Below are positions 32,882 through 42,297 of a stretch of DNA of 64,000 nt, piece by piece. Both the position numbers and the translations under genes were made by a program. A model generated the notes under the pieces. That model was not told where the DNA came from and did no database searches. It saw nothing but the letters and a program-made list of their open reading frames with translations. Each line of letters starts with the position of its first letter. The first letter of the stretch is position 1. This DNA is from Acidiphilium sp. (GTDB lineage Bacteria > Pseudomonadota > Alphaproteobacteria > Acetobacterales > Acetobacteraceae): positions 186,001 through 250,000 of the forward strand of contig JAQTXH010000003.1 in NCBI GenBank assembly GCA_028688905.1, in the 5' to 3' direction.

Positions 32882-34483
32882 ATGACCATGTCCGCGACCG
32901 CACTGCACGACGAGCACGCCGATCACAGTCATCAGACCGGCTTTATTCGCCGCTGGCTGATGAGTACCAATCATAAGGATATCGGCACGCTCTACATGAC
33001 CTGGGCAATCATTGCCGGGATCGAGGGGGGCGTGCTCTCGATGATCATGCGGATGCAACTGGCCGAGCCAGGCAACACCCTGATCACCTCGGGCCAGACC
33101 TGGAACGCCATCGTCACGGCGCACGGGCTGATCATGATTTTCTTTTTGGTGATGCCCGCGCTGATCGGCGGCTTCGGCAACTGGATGGTGCCGATGATGA
33201 TCGGCGCGCCGGACATGGCGTTCCCGCGCCTTAATAACATGAGCTTCTGGTTCCTGTTCATGGGGTTCATCTTCGTCAATCTCGGCTTGCTGATCGGGCC
33301 GGGATCGGGCATCGGCTGGACGCTGTATCCGCCCTTGTCGGATTCGACGTTCCAACCGGGACCGGCGGTCGATTTCACCCTGTTTTCGCTGCATCTCGCC
33401 GGTATTTCCTCGCTGCTGGGTGCGATCAATTTCATCGCGACCATCCTGAACATGCGTGCGCCGGGCATGACCATGCACAAAATGCCGCTGTTCGTGTGGT
33501 CGATTCTCGTCACCGCGTTTCTGCTCCTGCTCGCGATTCCGGTGCTGGCCGGGGCGATCACCATGCTGATCATGGATCGTAATTTCGGCACCTCGTTCTT
33601 CGAGCCGGGCGGCGGCGGCGATCCGGTGTTGTTCCAGCATCTGTTCTGGTTTTTCGGCCACCCGGAAGTTTACATCATGATCCTGCCGGCATTCGGCATC
33701 GTCAGCACTGTGGTCGCGACTTTCTCAAAAAAGCCAGTTTTCGGCTATCTCGGCATGGTCTACGCGATGATCGCGATCGGCTTCATCGGGTTCGTGGTCT
33801 GGGCGCACCACATGTTCGTCTCAGGTATCAGCCACGACAGCAAAATCTATTTCGAGGCGGCGACCCTGGTTGTCGCGGTGCCGACCGGGATCAAGGTGTT
33901 TTCCTGGATCGCGACGATGTGGGGCGGATCGATCGAACTGAAAACACCGATGCTTTGGGCGATCGGGTTCATCTTCATGTTCGTCGTTGGCGGTGCCACC
34001 GGCGTCGTGCTCGCCAACGCTGGGCTGGATACCGATTTGCACAACACCTATTTCCTGATCGCGCATTTCCACTACGTGCTGTCGATGGGGGCGGTGTTTG
34101 GGATTTTTGCCGGTTTCTACTTCTGGATCGGCAAAATGTACGGGCAGCAATACCCCGAGTTCTGGGGCAAGGTGCATTTCTGGACCTTTTTCATCGGCGT
34201 CAACCTCACCTTTTTCCCCCAGCATTTTCTCGGCCTCGCCGGCATGCCGCGCCGCTATCCGGACTATCCGGCCGCGTTCGCCGGCTGGAACTATGTCTCC
34301 TCGGTAGGCTCGATGGTCACAAGCGTGAGTACGCTGGTGTTCTTCTATATCCTGTTCAAAATTTTCACTGGCAAACAGGTACTCGCCGATAATTACTGGG
34401 GCGAGGGTGCCACGACCCTGGAATGGACCGTGGCCTCCCCCGCGCCGCACCACACGTTCGAGGAAGTTCCGGTGATCCGCTGA
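32882..34483 (+). CDS. ctaD: Cytochrome c oxidase subunit I
   Basis: This is the catalytic core with haem a, haem a3 and CuB, pumping protons across the inner membrane. The 533-residue protein has about twelve helices and all ligands: an early HG for haem a, [12 protein letters not shown] with the CuB histidine and the cross-linked tyrosine, WAHHMF, and HFHYVLSMG for the haem pair. The GHPEV glutamate places it in the A1 group of haem-copper oxidases. It follows ctaC by 40 bases. A second ATG six bases downstream of the start is possible. Confidence 0.97.
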   Translation: MTMSATALHDEHADHSHQTGFIRRWLMSTNHKDIGTLYMTWAIIAGIEGGVLSMIMRMQLAEPGNTLITSGQTWNAIVTAHGLIMIFFLVMPALIGGFGNWMVPMMIGAPDMAFPRLNNMSFWFLFMGFIFVNLGLLIGPGSGIGWTLYPPLSDSTFQPGPAVDFTLFSLHLAGISSLLGAINFIATILNMRAPGMTMHKMPLFVWSILVTAFLLLLAIPVLAGAITMLIMDRNFGTSFFEPGGGGDPVLFQHLFWFFGHPEVYIMILPAFGIVSTVVATFSKKPVFGYLGMVYAMIAIGFIGFVVWAHHMFVSGISHDSKIYFEAATLVVAVPTGIKVFSWIATMWGGSIELKTPMLWAIGFIFMFVVGGATGVVLANAGLDTDLHNTYFLIAHFHYVLSMGAVFGIFAGFYFWIGKMYGQQYPEFWGKVHFWTFFIGVNLTFFPQHFLGLAGMPRRYPDYPAAFAGWNYVSSVGSMVTSVSTLVFFYILFKIFTGKQVLADNYWGEGATTLEWTVASPAPHHTFEEVPVIR

Positions 34484-34521
34484 GCGGCTCACCAGAATCG
34501 ATTGTTGATCGGATCGTTTGA

Positions 34522-35496
34522 ATGAGTGATACAATTTTACGTGCCAGTGCGTCTCTTGGTGGCCCCGCTCCGGTGGCCACCACGGAACAGGCCGTGCTCG
34601 ATCAGGCGATTCTGGGCGGCACCACGGTGGACTGGCTGGCGCTGCTGAAACCGAGGGTGATGTCCCTGGTGGTCTATACCGGAGCCGCCGGCCTGCTGGT
34701 GGCACCGGGCACGATCAACCCAATCCTCGCTTTCACCGCCATTCTGTGTATCGCGATGGGTGCCGGGGCCGCCGGGTCGATCAACATGTGGTACGACCGC
34801 GATATCGACGCGATCATGCGGCGGACCGCGAAGCGGCCGGTGCCGTCCGGGCGGATCTCGCCAGAGGGCGCGCTCGGCTTCGGCGTCGGGCTGTCGGTGC
34901 TGTCGGTGCTGCTGATGTGGCTTGCCACCAACCTGCTGGCCGCCGCTATTCTCGCAATCTCCATCGGGTTCTACGTGTTCGTCTATACCATGTGGCTGAA
35001 GCGCCGGACCCCGCAGAACATCGTGATCGGCGGTGCCGCCGGCGCGTTCCCGCCGATCATCGGCTGGGTCGCCGTCACCGGCCACCTCGCCCTGTTGCCG
35101 ATCCTTCTGTTCGCCATCGTTTTTATCTGGACCCCGCCGCATTTTTGGTCGCTGTCGCTGTTTGCCTCGGCCGACTATGAAAAAGCCGGCGTGCCGATGC
35201 TGCCGGTGGTCGCGGGGGCCAGGGCAACCCGCCTCGCGGTGATGCGCTATACGCTGTGGCTGGTGCCGGTGTCGCTGCTGCCCTATGTGCTGCATCTCGC
35301 CGGCCCGTTTTACGGTGCCAGCGCCATGATCCTCGGCCTCACCTTTATATGGTACGCGTCAGGCGTGGTCCGCGACAAGCAGGACGCCACCGGCGTCAGC
35401 CAGACCCGCGACGCCCCGGCCAAGGCCGCGTTCAAATACTCGATCCTTTATCTGTTCCTGATTTTCGGCGCTCTGGTAGTGGACCATTTTCTATGA
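34522..35496 (+). CDS. ctaB: Protoheme IX farnesyltransferase
   Basis: CtaB makes haem O from haem B, the first step to haem A for the oxidase. The 324-residue membrane protein has nine hydrophobic segments and the UbiA-type motif NMWYDRDIDAIMRRTAKRPV. It sits directly after ctaD. A ctaA gene for the next step is not in the window. Its stop overlaps the small gene that follows (ATGA). Confidence 0.95.
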   Translation: MSDTILRASASLGGPAPVATTEQAVLDQAILGGTTVDWLALLKPRVMSLVVYTGAAGLLVAPGTINPILAFTAILCIAMGAGAAGSINMWYDRDIDAIMRRTAKRPVPSGRISPEGALGFGVGLSVLSVLLMWLATNLLAAAILAISIGFYVFVYTMWLKRRTPQNIVIGGAAGAFPPIIGWVAVTGHLALLPILLFAIVFIWTPPHFWSLSLFASADYEKAGVPMLPVVAGARATRLAVMRYTLWLVPVSLLPYVLHLAGPFYGASAMILGLTFIWYASGVVRDKQDATGVSQTRDAPAKAAFKYSILYLFLIFGALVVDHFL

Positions 35497-35672
35497 CCGA
35501 CGTCGATCGGGCCACCATTACCGAAACCAATTGGACGCCGGAGCAAAAGGCGGAGTTCATCCGTCGCCGGCGCGGGCGCAATTGGGCGCTGTTCGGCGGC
35601 ATGATCGGGCTGTGCCTGCTGATTTACGCCATCGCAGTCGTCAAACTCTATCACGCCGGGCACATGTGGTGA
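35493..35672 (+). CDS. Small single-helix membrane protein of the oxidase operon
   Basis: This 59-residue protein begins MTDVDRATITETNWT, has a basic RRRRGRN stretch and one transmembrane helix (about residues 31-52). The start overlaps the ctaB stop. Similar small proteins with the same layout (often named CtaF or CoxF) occur at this spot in alphaproteobacterial cta operons; the function is not known. The call is from position and topology. Confidence 0.75.
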   Translation: MTDVDRATITETNWTPEQKAEFIRRRRGRNWALFGGMIGLCLLIYAIAVVKLYHAGHMW

Positions 35673-35706
35673 CGCCGATGCCGGGTTTATCTGGGAGAAA
35701 CAAACA

Positions 35707-36558
35707 ATGAGCAGCGAAGCGCATACCGCCGAAGGGCAGATCGCCGGGCACGTCCCGCATCCCTATCATCTGGTCGAACCCAGTTTCTGGCCGCTGACGG
35801 GTGCCATCTCGGCGATTCTGATCGCGACCGGCATCATCTTTGTCGCCCATTACAACGACTACTGGGTTCTGACCGCAGGTGTCATCGGCGCGGTATCGAC
35901 CATGTTCGTCTGGTGGCGCGATGTCATCCACGAAAGCCGCACCCCCGGCCTGCACAAGCTGGTCACCCAGATTGGCATGCGCTACGGCATGGCGCTGTTC
36001 ATCGCCTCCGAGGTGATGTTCTTCGTCGGGTTTTTCTGGGCCTATTTCAACTTTTTCTTCTACCCGACCCACATGGGCTATCTGCACGCGCCGGTGTGGC
36101 CGCCGCAGCACATCACCACGATCGACCCGTTCGCCATTCCCCTGTTCAATACCATGGTGCTGTTGCTGTCCGGCACCACCGTTACCTGGGCGCATCATGC
36201 CTTGCTCGAAAACGACCGGCGCGGCATGATCATGGGGTTGGGCGTCACGGTCCTGCTCGGCATCACCTTTCTCTGCGGCCAGGGCTACGAATATACCCAT
36301 TCGCCGTTCAACTTCTATCACGGCGGCATTTTCCCCTCGGTGTTTTTCATCGCGACTGGTTTTCACGGCTTCCATGTCATCGTCGGAACCACCTTCCTGA
36401 CCGTGAACTTCTTCCGTGCGATCCAGGGCCAGTTCAGCGTCAAGCGCCACTTCGGGTTCGAAGCCGCCGCTTGGTACTGGCACTTCGTCGACGTGGTGTG
36501 GCTGTTCCTGTTCGTCTGCATCTATTATTTCGGGCGCAGCGCCATCACCGCCGCCTGA
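35707..36558 (+). CDS. ctaE: Cytochrome c oxidase subunit III
   Basis: The 283-residue membrane protein has seven helices with the subunit III pattern: HPYHLVEPSFWPL at the N-terminus, SEVMFFVGFFWAYF in the middle and GFHGFHVIVGTTFL plus AAWYWHFVDVVWLFL at the end. It stabilises the catalytic core. It follows the small gene by 34 bases with gggagaaa upstream. In many relatives ctaG (CuB insertion) stands before ctaE; here there is no room for it. Confidence 0.96.
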   Translation: MSSEAHTAEGQIAGHVPHPYHLVEPSFWPLTGAISAILIATGIIFVAHYNDYWVLTAGVIGAVSTMFVWWRDVIHESRTPGLHKLVTQIGMRYGMALFIASEVMFFVGFFWAYFNFFFYPTHMGYLHAPVWPPQHITTIDPFAIPLFNTMVLLLSGTTVTWAHHALLENDRRGMIMGLGVTVLLGITFLCGQGYEYTHSPFNFYHGGIFPSVFFIATGFHGFHVIVGTTFLTVNFFRAIQGQFSVKRHFGFEAAAWYWHFVDVVWLFLFVCIYYFGRSAITAA

Positions 36559-36559
36559 C

Positions 36560-37279
36560 ATGATCCCCGATCAAGCGCCGCCGCGCGCGGGTTGGCGGCG
36601 CTTGATCGGCATGGGTATTTTTTCTGCCGTGATGTTTTGCCTGCTGATCGCCCTCGGCGTCTGGCAGGTGCATCGCTGGCACTACAAGGACCGCATCCAA
36701 CGCGAGGTTGTCGCCGCTGAGTTGCTGCCGCCCGTGGCTCTGCCACGCAAACCGACGTCTTATGAAAAAGTGGCCATCACCGGCCGCTGGCTGGCCGATC
36801 GCGCCGCCTTCTATGGCGACCAGATCCGCAATTCACCCGCCGGCGCGCTCCAGGGGTCTCAGCTGATCATGCCGTTCCAGCGCGATAACGGCGACATCGT
36901 CATGGTCGATCTCGGCTGGGTCCGCGGCACCTTGCCCCAGCCTGTTCCGGTGCCCGCCGGTCCCGCCCTGGTCTCCGGCTACATTCAGGCGGCGCAGAAT
37001 TTCGGACCGTTCGCGCCAAAAAGCGACGATGCCCACAAAATTTTCTACACGCTCGATGCCCAAAAAATCGGGGCCGCGCTCGGCCTGCACCGCGTTGCAC
37101 CCTACACGCTGATCATGCTCGGGCCGCAGCCGATCGCGGGTGGCCCGATTCCGGCGGCCAGCCTGCCGCAGCCGCCGAATAATTCACAACAATACGCTTT
37201 GACCTGGTTCGGGCTTGCCCTCGTCGTCGTTTTCGAGTTTTTCTTCTATGCCCGCAAACGATTGAAAGACCCCGCATGA
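36560..37279 (+). CDS. SURF1-family oxidase assembly protein
   Basis: The 239-residue protein has two transmembrane helices at the ends (about residues 16-36 and 208-230) around a periplasmic domain. SURF1 signatures are visible: LGVWQVHRWHYKDRI after the first helix, VAITGRWL, VDLGWVRG and YALTWFGLA before the last helix. It helps put haem a into subunit I. It starts two bases after the ctaE stop. The next gene overlaps its stop by four bases. Confidence 0.92.
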   Translation: MIPDQAPPRAGWRRLIGMGIFSAVMFCLLIALGVWQVHRWHYKDRIQREVVAAELLPPVALPRKPTSYEKVAITGRWLADRAAFYGDQIRNSPAGALQGSQLIMPFQRDNGDIVMVDLGWVRGTLPQPVPVPAGPALVSGYIQAAQNFGPFAPKSDDAHKIFYTLDAQKIGAALGLHRVAPYTLIMLGPQPIAGGPIPAASLPQPPNNSQQYALTWFGLALVVVFEFFFYARKRLKDPA

Positions 37280-38793
37280 CCGATGCCATGACCAACACCG
37301 ATCCCAAAGCCTATCGCCGCCTCACCACCCGCTTCGCCCGGATCGCCACGGTCGAAGAGGCCACGGCGATGCTCGGCTGGGATGAGGCAGCGGTCATGCC
37401 GGATAACGGCGCGGCGGCGCGGGCCGACCAATTGGCCATCCTGTCCGGCATCGCGCACGGTATGCTGACCGAACCCGTGGTCGCTGACGATCTCGACGCC
37501 GCCGAAGCCGCACCGCCGCCCGGCGAAGCCGAGCGGCGCAACCTGAACCTGATGCGCCGCGCCCACGCCCAGGCGACCGCGCTGCCGGGCGATCTGGTCG
37601 AGGCATTGACCCGCCAGGCCTCGGCTTGCGAAAAAATCTGGCGTGCCGCCCGCAGATCATCCGACTTTTCCATGGCGGCGAAGCCGCTGGCAGCCCTGCT
37701 CGCCCTGACCCGCGAAAAAGCCGCCGCCTTGAGCGCGGTTTCCGGCCTCGCCCCCTACGATGCCCTGATCGACACCTATCAGCCCGGCATTACGGCGGCG
37801 GAAATCGCCCCGGTGTTCGCCGGTTACGAAACCTTCCTGAAACACGCGCTGCCCCGCGCCGAAGCCCTGCAAGCCCAGCGCGAGTACAAACTGCCCGGCA
37901 CCGCCCCTTTTGCCGAAGCAGCCCAGGAAGCGCTCTGCCGCAAACTAGCCGCGGGCGTGGGCCTCGATTTCGCCGGCGCGCGGCTCGACCGCTCGACCCA
38001 CCCGTTCTGCGGCGGCACCCCCACCGACATCCGCATCACCACCCGCTATGACGAGGCTGATTTCGCCGCCGCCGTCATGGGTGTGCTGCACGAAACCGGC
38101 CACGCACTGTACGAGGCCGGTCTGCCGCACGCCCACGCCCGCCAGCCGGTAGGGTTCGCCGCCGGCATGGCGGCGCACGAAAGCCAATCCCTGATCATCG
38201 AAATGCAGGCGGCGCGCTCCGACGCCTTCCTCACCTTTCTCGGCCCGGTGCTGGCGGAAACCTTCGGCCAGACCTCGGCCGATTTCGCCCTGCCACGCCT
38301 TGTCGCGAGGCTGCGCCATGTCGAACGCAGTTTCATCCGGGTCGAAGCCGATGAAATGACCTACCCCGCCCACGTCATTCTGCGCTTCCGCCTCGAAGCC
38401 GCGATGGTCGCGGGCGATCTGGCGGTGGCTGACCTGCCCGACGCCTGGAACGAGGGGCTGCACGATCTGTTGAACATCACCCCGCCTGACGACGCGCGCG
38501 GCTGTTTGCAGGATATTCACTGGTATTGCGGGTTGTTCGGCTATTTCCCCTCCTACACCCTGGGGGCGATGGCGGCGGCGCAACTGATGGCAACCGCCCG
38601 CCGCACCGTTTTGGAAATGGACGATGCCCTGTCGCGCGGCGATTTCGCGCCCCTGCTGGCGTGGTTGCGCGCCAACGTGCATCGCCACGGTGCGCAGTTC
38701 GGCTTCAACGACCTGCTGCGCCACGCCACCGGCAAACCGCTCGACCCCACCGATTTCGAGGCGCATCTGACGGCACGGTATCTCACCGCGTAA
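37276..38793 (+). CDS. M32-family metallocarboxypeptidase (carboxypeptidase Taq)
   Basis: The 505-residue cytoplasmic zinc peptidase removes C-terminal residues from peptides. The zinc motif HETGH is at 272-276 with the downstream glutamate region (AAHESQS). The family motifs HPFCGGTPTDIRITTRYDE (shown by its first part HPFCGG), HESQS and GYFPSYTLG are present. Overlap with the SURF1 gene suggests it is carried on the same transcript without sharing its task. Confidence 0.92.
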   Translation: MTDAMTNTDPKAYRRLTTRFARIATVEEATAMLGWDEAAVMPDNGAAARADQLAILSGIAHGMLTEPVVADDLDAAEAAPPPGEAERRNLNLMRRAHAQATALPGDLVEALTRQASACEKIWRAARRSSDFSMAAKPLAALLALTREKAAALSAVSGLAPYDALIDTYQPGITAAEIAPVFAGYETFLKHALPRAEALQAQREYKLPGTAPFAEAAQEALCRKLAAGVGLDFAGARLDRSTHPFCGGTPTDIRITTRYDEADFAAAVMGVLHETGHALYEAGLPHAHARQPVGFAAGMAAHESQSLIIEMQAARSDAFLTFLGPVLAETFGQTSADFALPRLVARLRHVERSFIRVEADEMTYPAHVILRFRLEAAMVAGDLAVADLPDAWNEGLHDLLNITPPDDARGCLQDIHWYCGLFGYFPSYTLGAMAAAQLMATARRTVLEMDDALSRGDFAPLLAWLRANVHRHGAQFGFNDLLRHATGKPLDPTDFEAHLTARYLTA

Positions 38794-38804
38794 TCAAAGC
38801 AGGG

Positions 38805-38870
38805 CGACACCGGGAACCTGAAATGACTCGACCACAACGGAGGCTCTAAAACCAAAAAAGTAGCGCGCCC
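38805..38870 (+). repeat. Weak copy F of the dispersed repeat
   Basis: The fragments gaacctga, aggctcta and gcgcgccc occur in the same order as in the copy at 7384 but with several changes. This is the least certain copy. Confidence 0.3.
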
Positions 38871-38938
38871 TTGAAATCGATCGCCGCATGCTCCCGATTT
38901 GCCCCCGCTTGCCGCCGCCGGAGCGGCGAAGTACGCCA

Positions 38939-39844
38939 ATGGCGATGACCCTTGAACAATTGCGGATTTTTGTAGCGGTGGCCGAGCGCGAACACGTGAC
39001 CCGCGCGGCGGAGGCGTTGGACCTGACGCAGTCCGCCGCGTCCGGTGCCATAGCCGCACTGGAGCGCGAGTTTGCCACCAAACTGTTCCACCGGGTCGGC
39101 CGGGGCATCGCCCTGACCGAAGCTGGCCACGTGTTTCTGACCGAAGCCCGTGCCATACTGGGCCGCGCCGATGCCGCCACCGCCGCAATGCGCGAGGTTT
39201 CCGGTCTGGCGCGCGGCCATCTGGCGATCAAGGCGAGCCAGACCATCGCCAACCACTTCCTGCCGCTGCGGCTGGTGGCATTCCGCAACGCCTATCCGGG
39301 GATCAGCCTGGCGGTGTCGATCGGCAATTCGGCGGATGTCACCCACGCGATCATCGAGGGGGGCGCGGAGCTGGGCTTCGTCGAAAGTCCGGGCGACACC
39401 CTGGCGCATCCGCAAATCGCCGCCGAGCCGATCGCGCAGGACCGCCTGGTGATGGTCGTCGCCGCCGATCACCCCTGGGCGCACCGGACCGATCTCACCA
39501 CCGCCGATCTGGCCGCCGGCACCTGGGTGCTGCGCGAGGATGGTTCGGGCACCCGGGCCGTGTTCATCGAGGCGATGGCAGCCCTGGGCGTCGCCTACAC
39601 CGCCCTCGACATCGCGATCGAACTGCCCGCCAACGGTTCGGTGCTGACGGCGGTGATCGGCGGGGCAGGGGCGACCATCTTGTCCGAACTGGTCTGCGCC
39701 GATGCAATCGCCGCCGGCAAGCTGGCCGAACTTCCGATCACCCTGCCACGCCGCACCTATTTCGCGGTCCAACACCAGGATCGCACCCGCACCCGCGCTG
39801 CCGCCGCATTGCTCGCAATGCTGCGGCGGGCGGACCCGGAGTGA
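38939..39844 (+). CDS. LysR-family transcriptional regulator
   Basis: The 301-residue protein has the LysR winged helix-turn-helix at the N-terminus (LEQLRIFVAVAEREHVTRAAEAL by its ends, DLTQSAASGAIAALE) and a substrate-binding domain like those of CysB/CysL-type regulators. The start at 38939 or 38945 gives the normal N-terminus. The target is unknown: the gene to the right is convergent and the one to the left is a peptidase in the same direction. Its family-typical divergent partner is missing. Confidence 0.88.
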   Translation: MAMTLEQLRIFVAVAEREHVTRAAEALDLTQSAASGAIAALEREFATKLFHRVGRGIALTEAGHVFLTEARAILGRADAATAAMREVSGLARGHLAIKASQTIANHFLPLRLVAFRNAYPGISLAVSIGNSADVTHAIIEGGAELGFVESPGDTLAHPQIAAEPIAQDRLVMVVAADHPWAHRTDLTTADLAAGTWVLREDGSGTRAVFIEAMAALGVAYTALDIAIELPANGSVLTAVIGGAGATILSELVCADAIAAGKLAELPITLPRRTYFAVQHQDRTRTRAAAALLAMLRRADPE

Positions 39845-39865
39845 CTGATACCGGCGCGTATAAAC

Positions 39866-40522
39866 TCAGCCCGCGTCAAGCTCGCGGGCGCTGTGAACCA
39901 CCTTGGCGACCATGCCATATTTGATCGCTTCGTCCGCCCCCATCCAGTAATTCCGATCGGTGTCTTTCTCCACTCGTTCCAGGCTCTGGCCGGTTTCGCG
40001 GGCGATGATGCGGTTGATCCGCTCGCGCATTTTGATGATCTCGCGCGCCTCGATCTCGATATCGGTGGCCGGGCCGCGCACCCCGCCCATCGGCTGGTGC
40101 AGCAGAAACCGGGTGTTCGGCAGGCAGAACCGCCGGTCCTTGTGCCCCGCCAGAAAAATCAACGCGCCCGCGCTCGCCACCCAGCCGGTACCGATTATCC
40201 GGACCGGCGAGGTCGCATCGACGTAGCGGATCACGTCGTGGATGGTGTCACCGCTTTCCACATGGCCGCCCGGCGAATTCACGTACACGTCGATCGGTTC
40301 ATCCGCCGCCCCCGACAACGCGAGCAACTGCCCGGTCACCGCGCGGGCGATTCGGTCATGAATTTCGCCGAAAATCAGCACCTTGCGCTGTTTAAACAGG
40401 CGGTTTTCCAGCTCGCCCCCCAGCGGCTTGGCCTCTTTTTTGTCGGTTTCCGCGGGTTCGGTTTCCGGCGGCTCCTCTTCATCGGCGCGCGGGGCAATCC
40501 AATTGTGGTATTCGCTGTGCAT
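39866..40522 (-). CDS. ClpP-like serine protease
   Basis: The 218-residue protein belongs to the ClpP fold. The catalytic serine lies in WVASAGALI, histidine in FLLHQPMGG and aspartate in KDTDRNYW, so the triad is complete. The usual ClpP wording GQAASMGA is changed around the serine. The first 35 residues are very acidic and proline-rich (EEEPPETEPAETDKKE), unlike normal ClpP. No clpX lies beside it, so it is probably a secondary ClpP paralogue. Confidence 0.85.
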   Translation of the reverse strand: MHSEYHNWIAPRADEEEPPETEPAETDKKEAKPLGGELENRLFKQRKVLIFGEIHDRIARAVTGQLLALSGAADEPIDVYVNSPGGHVESGDTIHDVIRYVDATSPVRIIGTGWVASAGALIFLAGHKDRRFCLPNTRFLLHQPMGGVRGPATDIEIEAREIIKMRERINRIIARETGQSLERVEKDTDRNYWMGADEAIKYGMVAKVVHSARELDAG

Positions 40523-40736
40523 GCGTCACTCCTCAGGATAGAATACGCTATTGTGCGTGATGCGCCGCACGCTGTCGAGACGAGCGATCGCACCGCTTGA
40601 CATAGCACCCCGCGCATGGTGCGAGATGCCAACGCCGGGTTCACGATAGTGGCATTTATGTCGCGTGTATGTCGTTGTCTTGGGGCCGGCCAGCATAATA
40701 TTTCGATCGCACGCGCTGCACGAAGGGATGGAACTG

Positions 40737-41876
40737 ATGCGTCTAGCCGTATTGAAGGAGCGTCTGCCGGGCGAAACCCGCGTTGCCGCGGTGCCCGATT
40801 CGGTAAAAAAACTGACCGCCCTCGGCATCGCAGTCGTGGTCGAAGCCGGGGCGGGCGAAGCCGCCGCCATCGCCGATGCGGCGTTCCGCGACGCCGGGGC
40901 CGAAATTGTTCCCGATGCCGCGACCGCGCTAGCTGGTGCCGGCGTGGTGTTCACCGTGCAGCCGCCCGACGCCGCCACCCTGGCGCTGATCCCGCGCGGC
41001 GCGCTGCTGATCGGTACCCTTGGTGCCGCCGGCAACCCATCGCTGGCGCAAACCTACGCCGCCGCCGGGATCGATGCGTGTTCGATGGAATTGCTGCCGC
41101 GCATCACCCGCGCCCAGTCGATGGATGTGCTGTCGAGCCAGGCCAATCTCGCCGGCTACCGCGCGGTGATCGAGGGGGCGGAAGCCTTCCCGCGCGGCTT
41201 TGCGATGATGATGACCGCCGCCGGCACCGTCCCGCCCGCGCGGGTGTTCGTGGTCGGGGCCGGTGTCGCCGGGTTGCAGGCCATCGCCACCGCCCGCCGC
41301 CTCGGGGCCATCGTCTCGGCGACCGACGTGCGCCCCGCCGCCAAGGAGGAAATCAAATCCCTCGGTGCCAGCTTCGTGGGCGTCGAGGACGAGGAGAGCA
41401 AAGCCCAGACCGGGGCCTATGCGAAAGAAATGAGCGCCGAATTCCGCGCCAAACAAGCGGCCCTGATCGCTGAAACCGTCGCGAAAAACGACATCGTGAT
41501 CTGCACCGCCCTGGTGATGGGCCGCAAGGCACCGGTCATCGTCACCGCCGAAGCGGTTGCCGCGATGCGGATGGGCAGCGTGATCGTCGATATCGCCGCC
41601 GATGCCGGTGGCAATTGCGGGGCGACGGTACCGGGCGAACGCATTGTCACCGACAACGGCGTGGTAGTGCTCGGTTACCGCAACTGGCCGTCGCGGATCG
41701 GCGTTGCCGCGAGTACCCTTTACGCCCGCAACCTTCTGACCTTCCTGACCAATTTCTGGGACAAGGACAGCCAAACCCCGAAACTGCCGCCCGATGATGC
41801 CATCGTCAAAGGCGTGCTGCTCACCAGGGACGGTGCCATCGTCCATCCGAATTTCCAGCCGCAAGCCGCTGCTTAG
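40737..41876 (+). CDS. pntAA: NAD(P) transhydrogenase subunit alpha part 1
   Basis: This cytoplasmic NAD(H)-binding domain of the proton-driven transhydrogenase helps reduce NADP+ with NADH. The 379-residue protein begins MRLAVLKERLPGETRVA as in the family, and has VFVVGAGVAGLQAIATARRLGA for NAD binding and RDGAIVHPNFQPQ at the end. The ATG at 40737 has gaaggg nine bases upstream. It opens a three-gene operon. The 210 bases upstream hold no gene. Confidence 0.95.
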   Translation: MRLAVLKERLPGETRVAAVPDSVKKLTALGIAVVVEAGAGEAAAIADAAFRDAGAEIVPDAATALAGAGVVFTVQPPDAATLALIPRGALLIGTLGAAGNPSLAQTYAAAGIDACSMELLPRITRAQSMDVLSSQANLAGYRAVIEGAEAFPRGFAMMMTAAGTVPPARVFVVGAGVAGLQAIATARRLGAIVSATDVRPAAKEEIKSLGASFVGVEDEESKAQTGAYAKEMSAEFRAKQAALIAETVAKNDIVICTALVMGRKAPVIVTAEAVAAMRMGSVIVDIAADAGGNCGATVPGERIVTDNGVVVLGYRNWPSRIGVAASTLYARNLLTFLTNFWDKDSQTPKLPPDDAIVKGVLLTRDGAIVHPNFQPQAAA

Positions 41877-41886
41877 GACCGAAACA

Positions 41887-42282
41887 ATGACCCCAGCCGA
41901 ACTCGCGGGCCAGGCCGCAAACCTCGCCCATCGCGCCGCCATCCTGGCGCAGAACGCCGCCGGTTTTGCCGCCCAGCAAGCCGCCCACGCCCAATCGGGT
42001 ACCCCGCTGATCGATTTGTTCGCCATTTTCGTGCTGGCGGTGTTCGTCGGCTATTTCGTGATCTGGAGCGTCACCCCCGCCCTGCACTCGCCGCTGATGG
42101 CCGTCACCAACGCCATTTCGTCGGTCATCATCGTCGGTGCCATGTTGGCCGCCGGCCTGCACGGCGATTTCGCGGCGCATGCCTTCGGCTTTCTCGCGGT
42201 CATGCTGGTCTCGGTGAATATTTTCGGCGGCTTCCTGGTCACCGCGCGTATGCTTTCGATGTTCCGTAAAAAGTCCAAATAA
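41887..42282 (+). CDS. pntAB: NAD(P) transhydrogenase subunit alpha part 2
   Basis: This 131-residue protein holds the transmembrane part of the alpha subunit, with three to four helices (FAIFVLAVFVGYFVIW, MAVTNAISSVIIVGAML). Splitting of alpha into two genes is typical of alphaproteobacteria. The N-terminal 35 residues are alanine/glutamine-rich. It starts ten bases after pntAA. Confidence 0.93.
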   Translation: MTPAELAGQAANLAHRAAILAQNAAGFAAQQAAHAQSGTPLIDLFAIFVLAVFVGYFVIWSVTPALHSPLMAVTNAISSVIIVGAMLAAGLHGDFAAHAFGFLAVMLVSVNIFGGFLVTARMLSMFRKKSK

Positions 42283-42297
42283 GGGCGGCACAGACAC

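Noticed and set aside
40523-40736. Possible promoter TTGACA near 40597 before pntAA
   Set aside because: No acceptable -10 at 16-18 bases; left uncalled.
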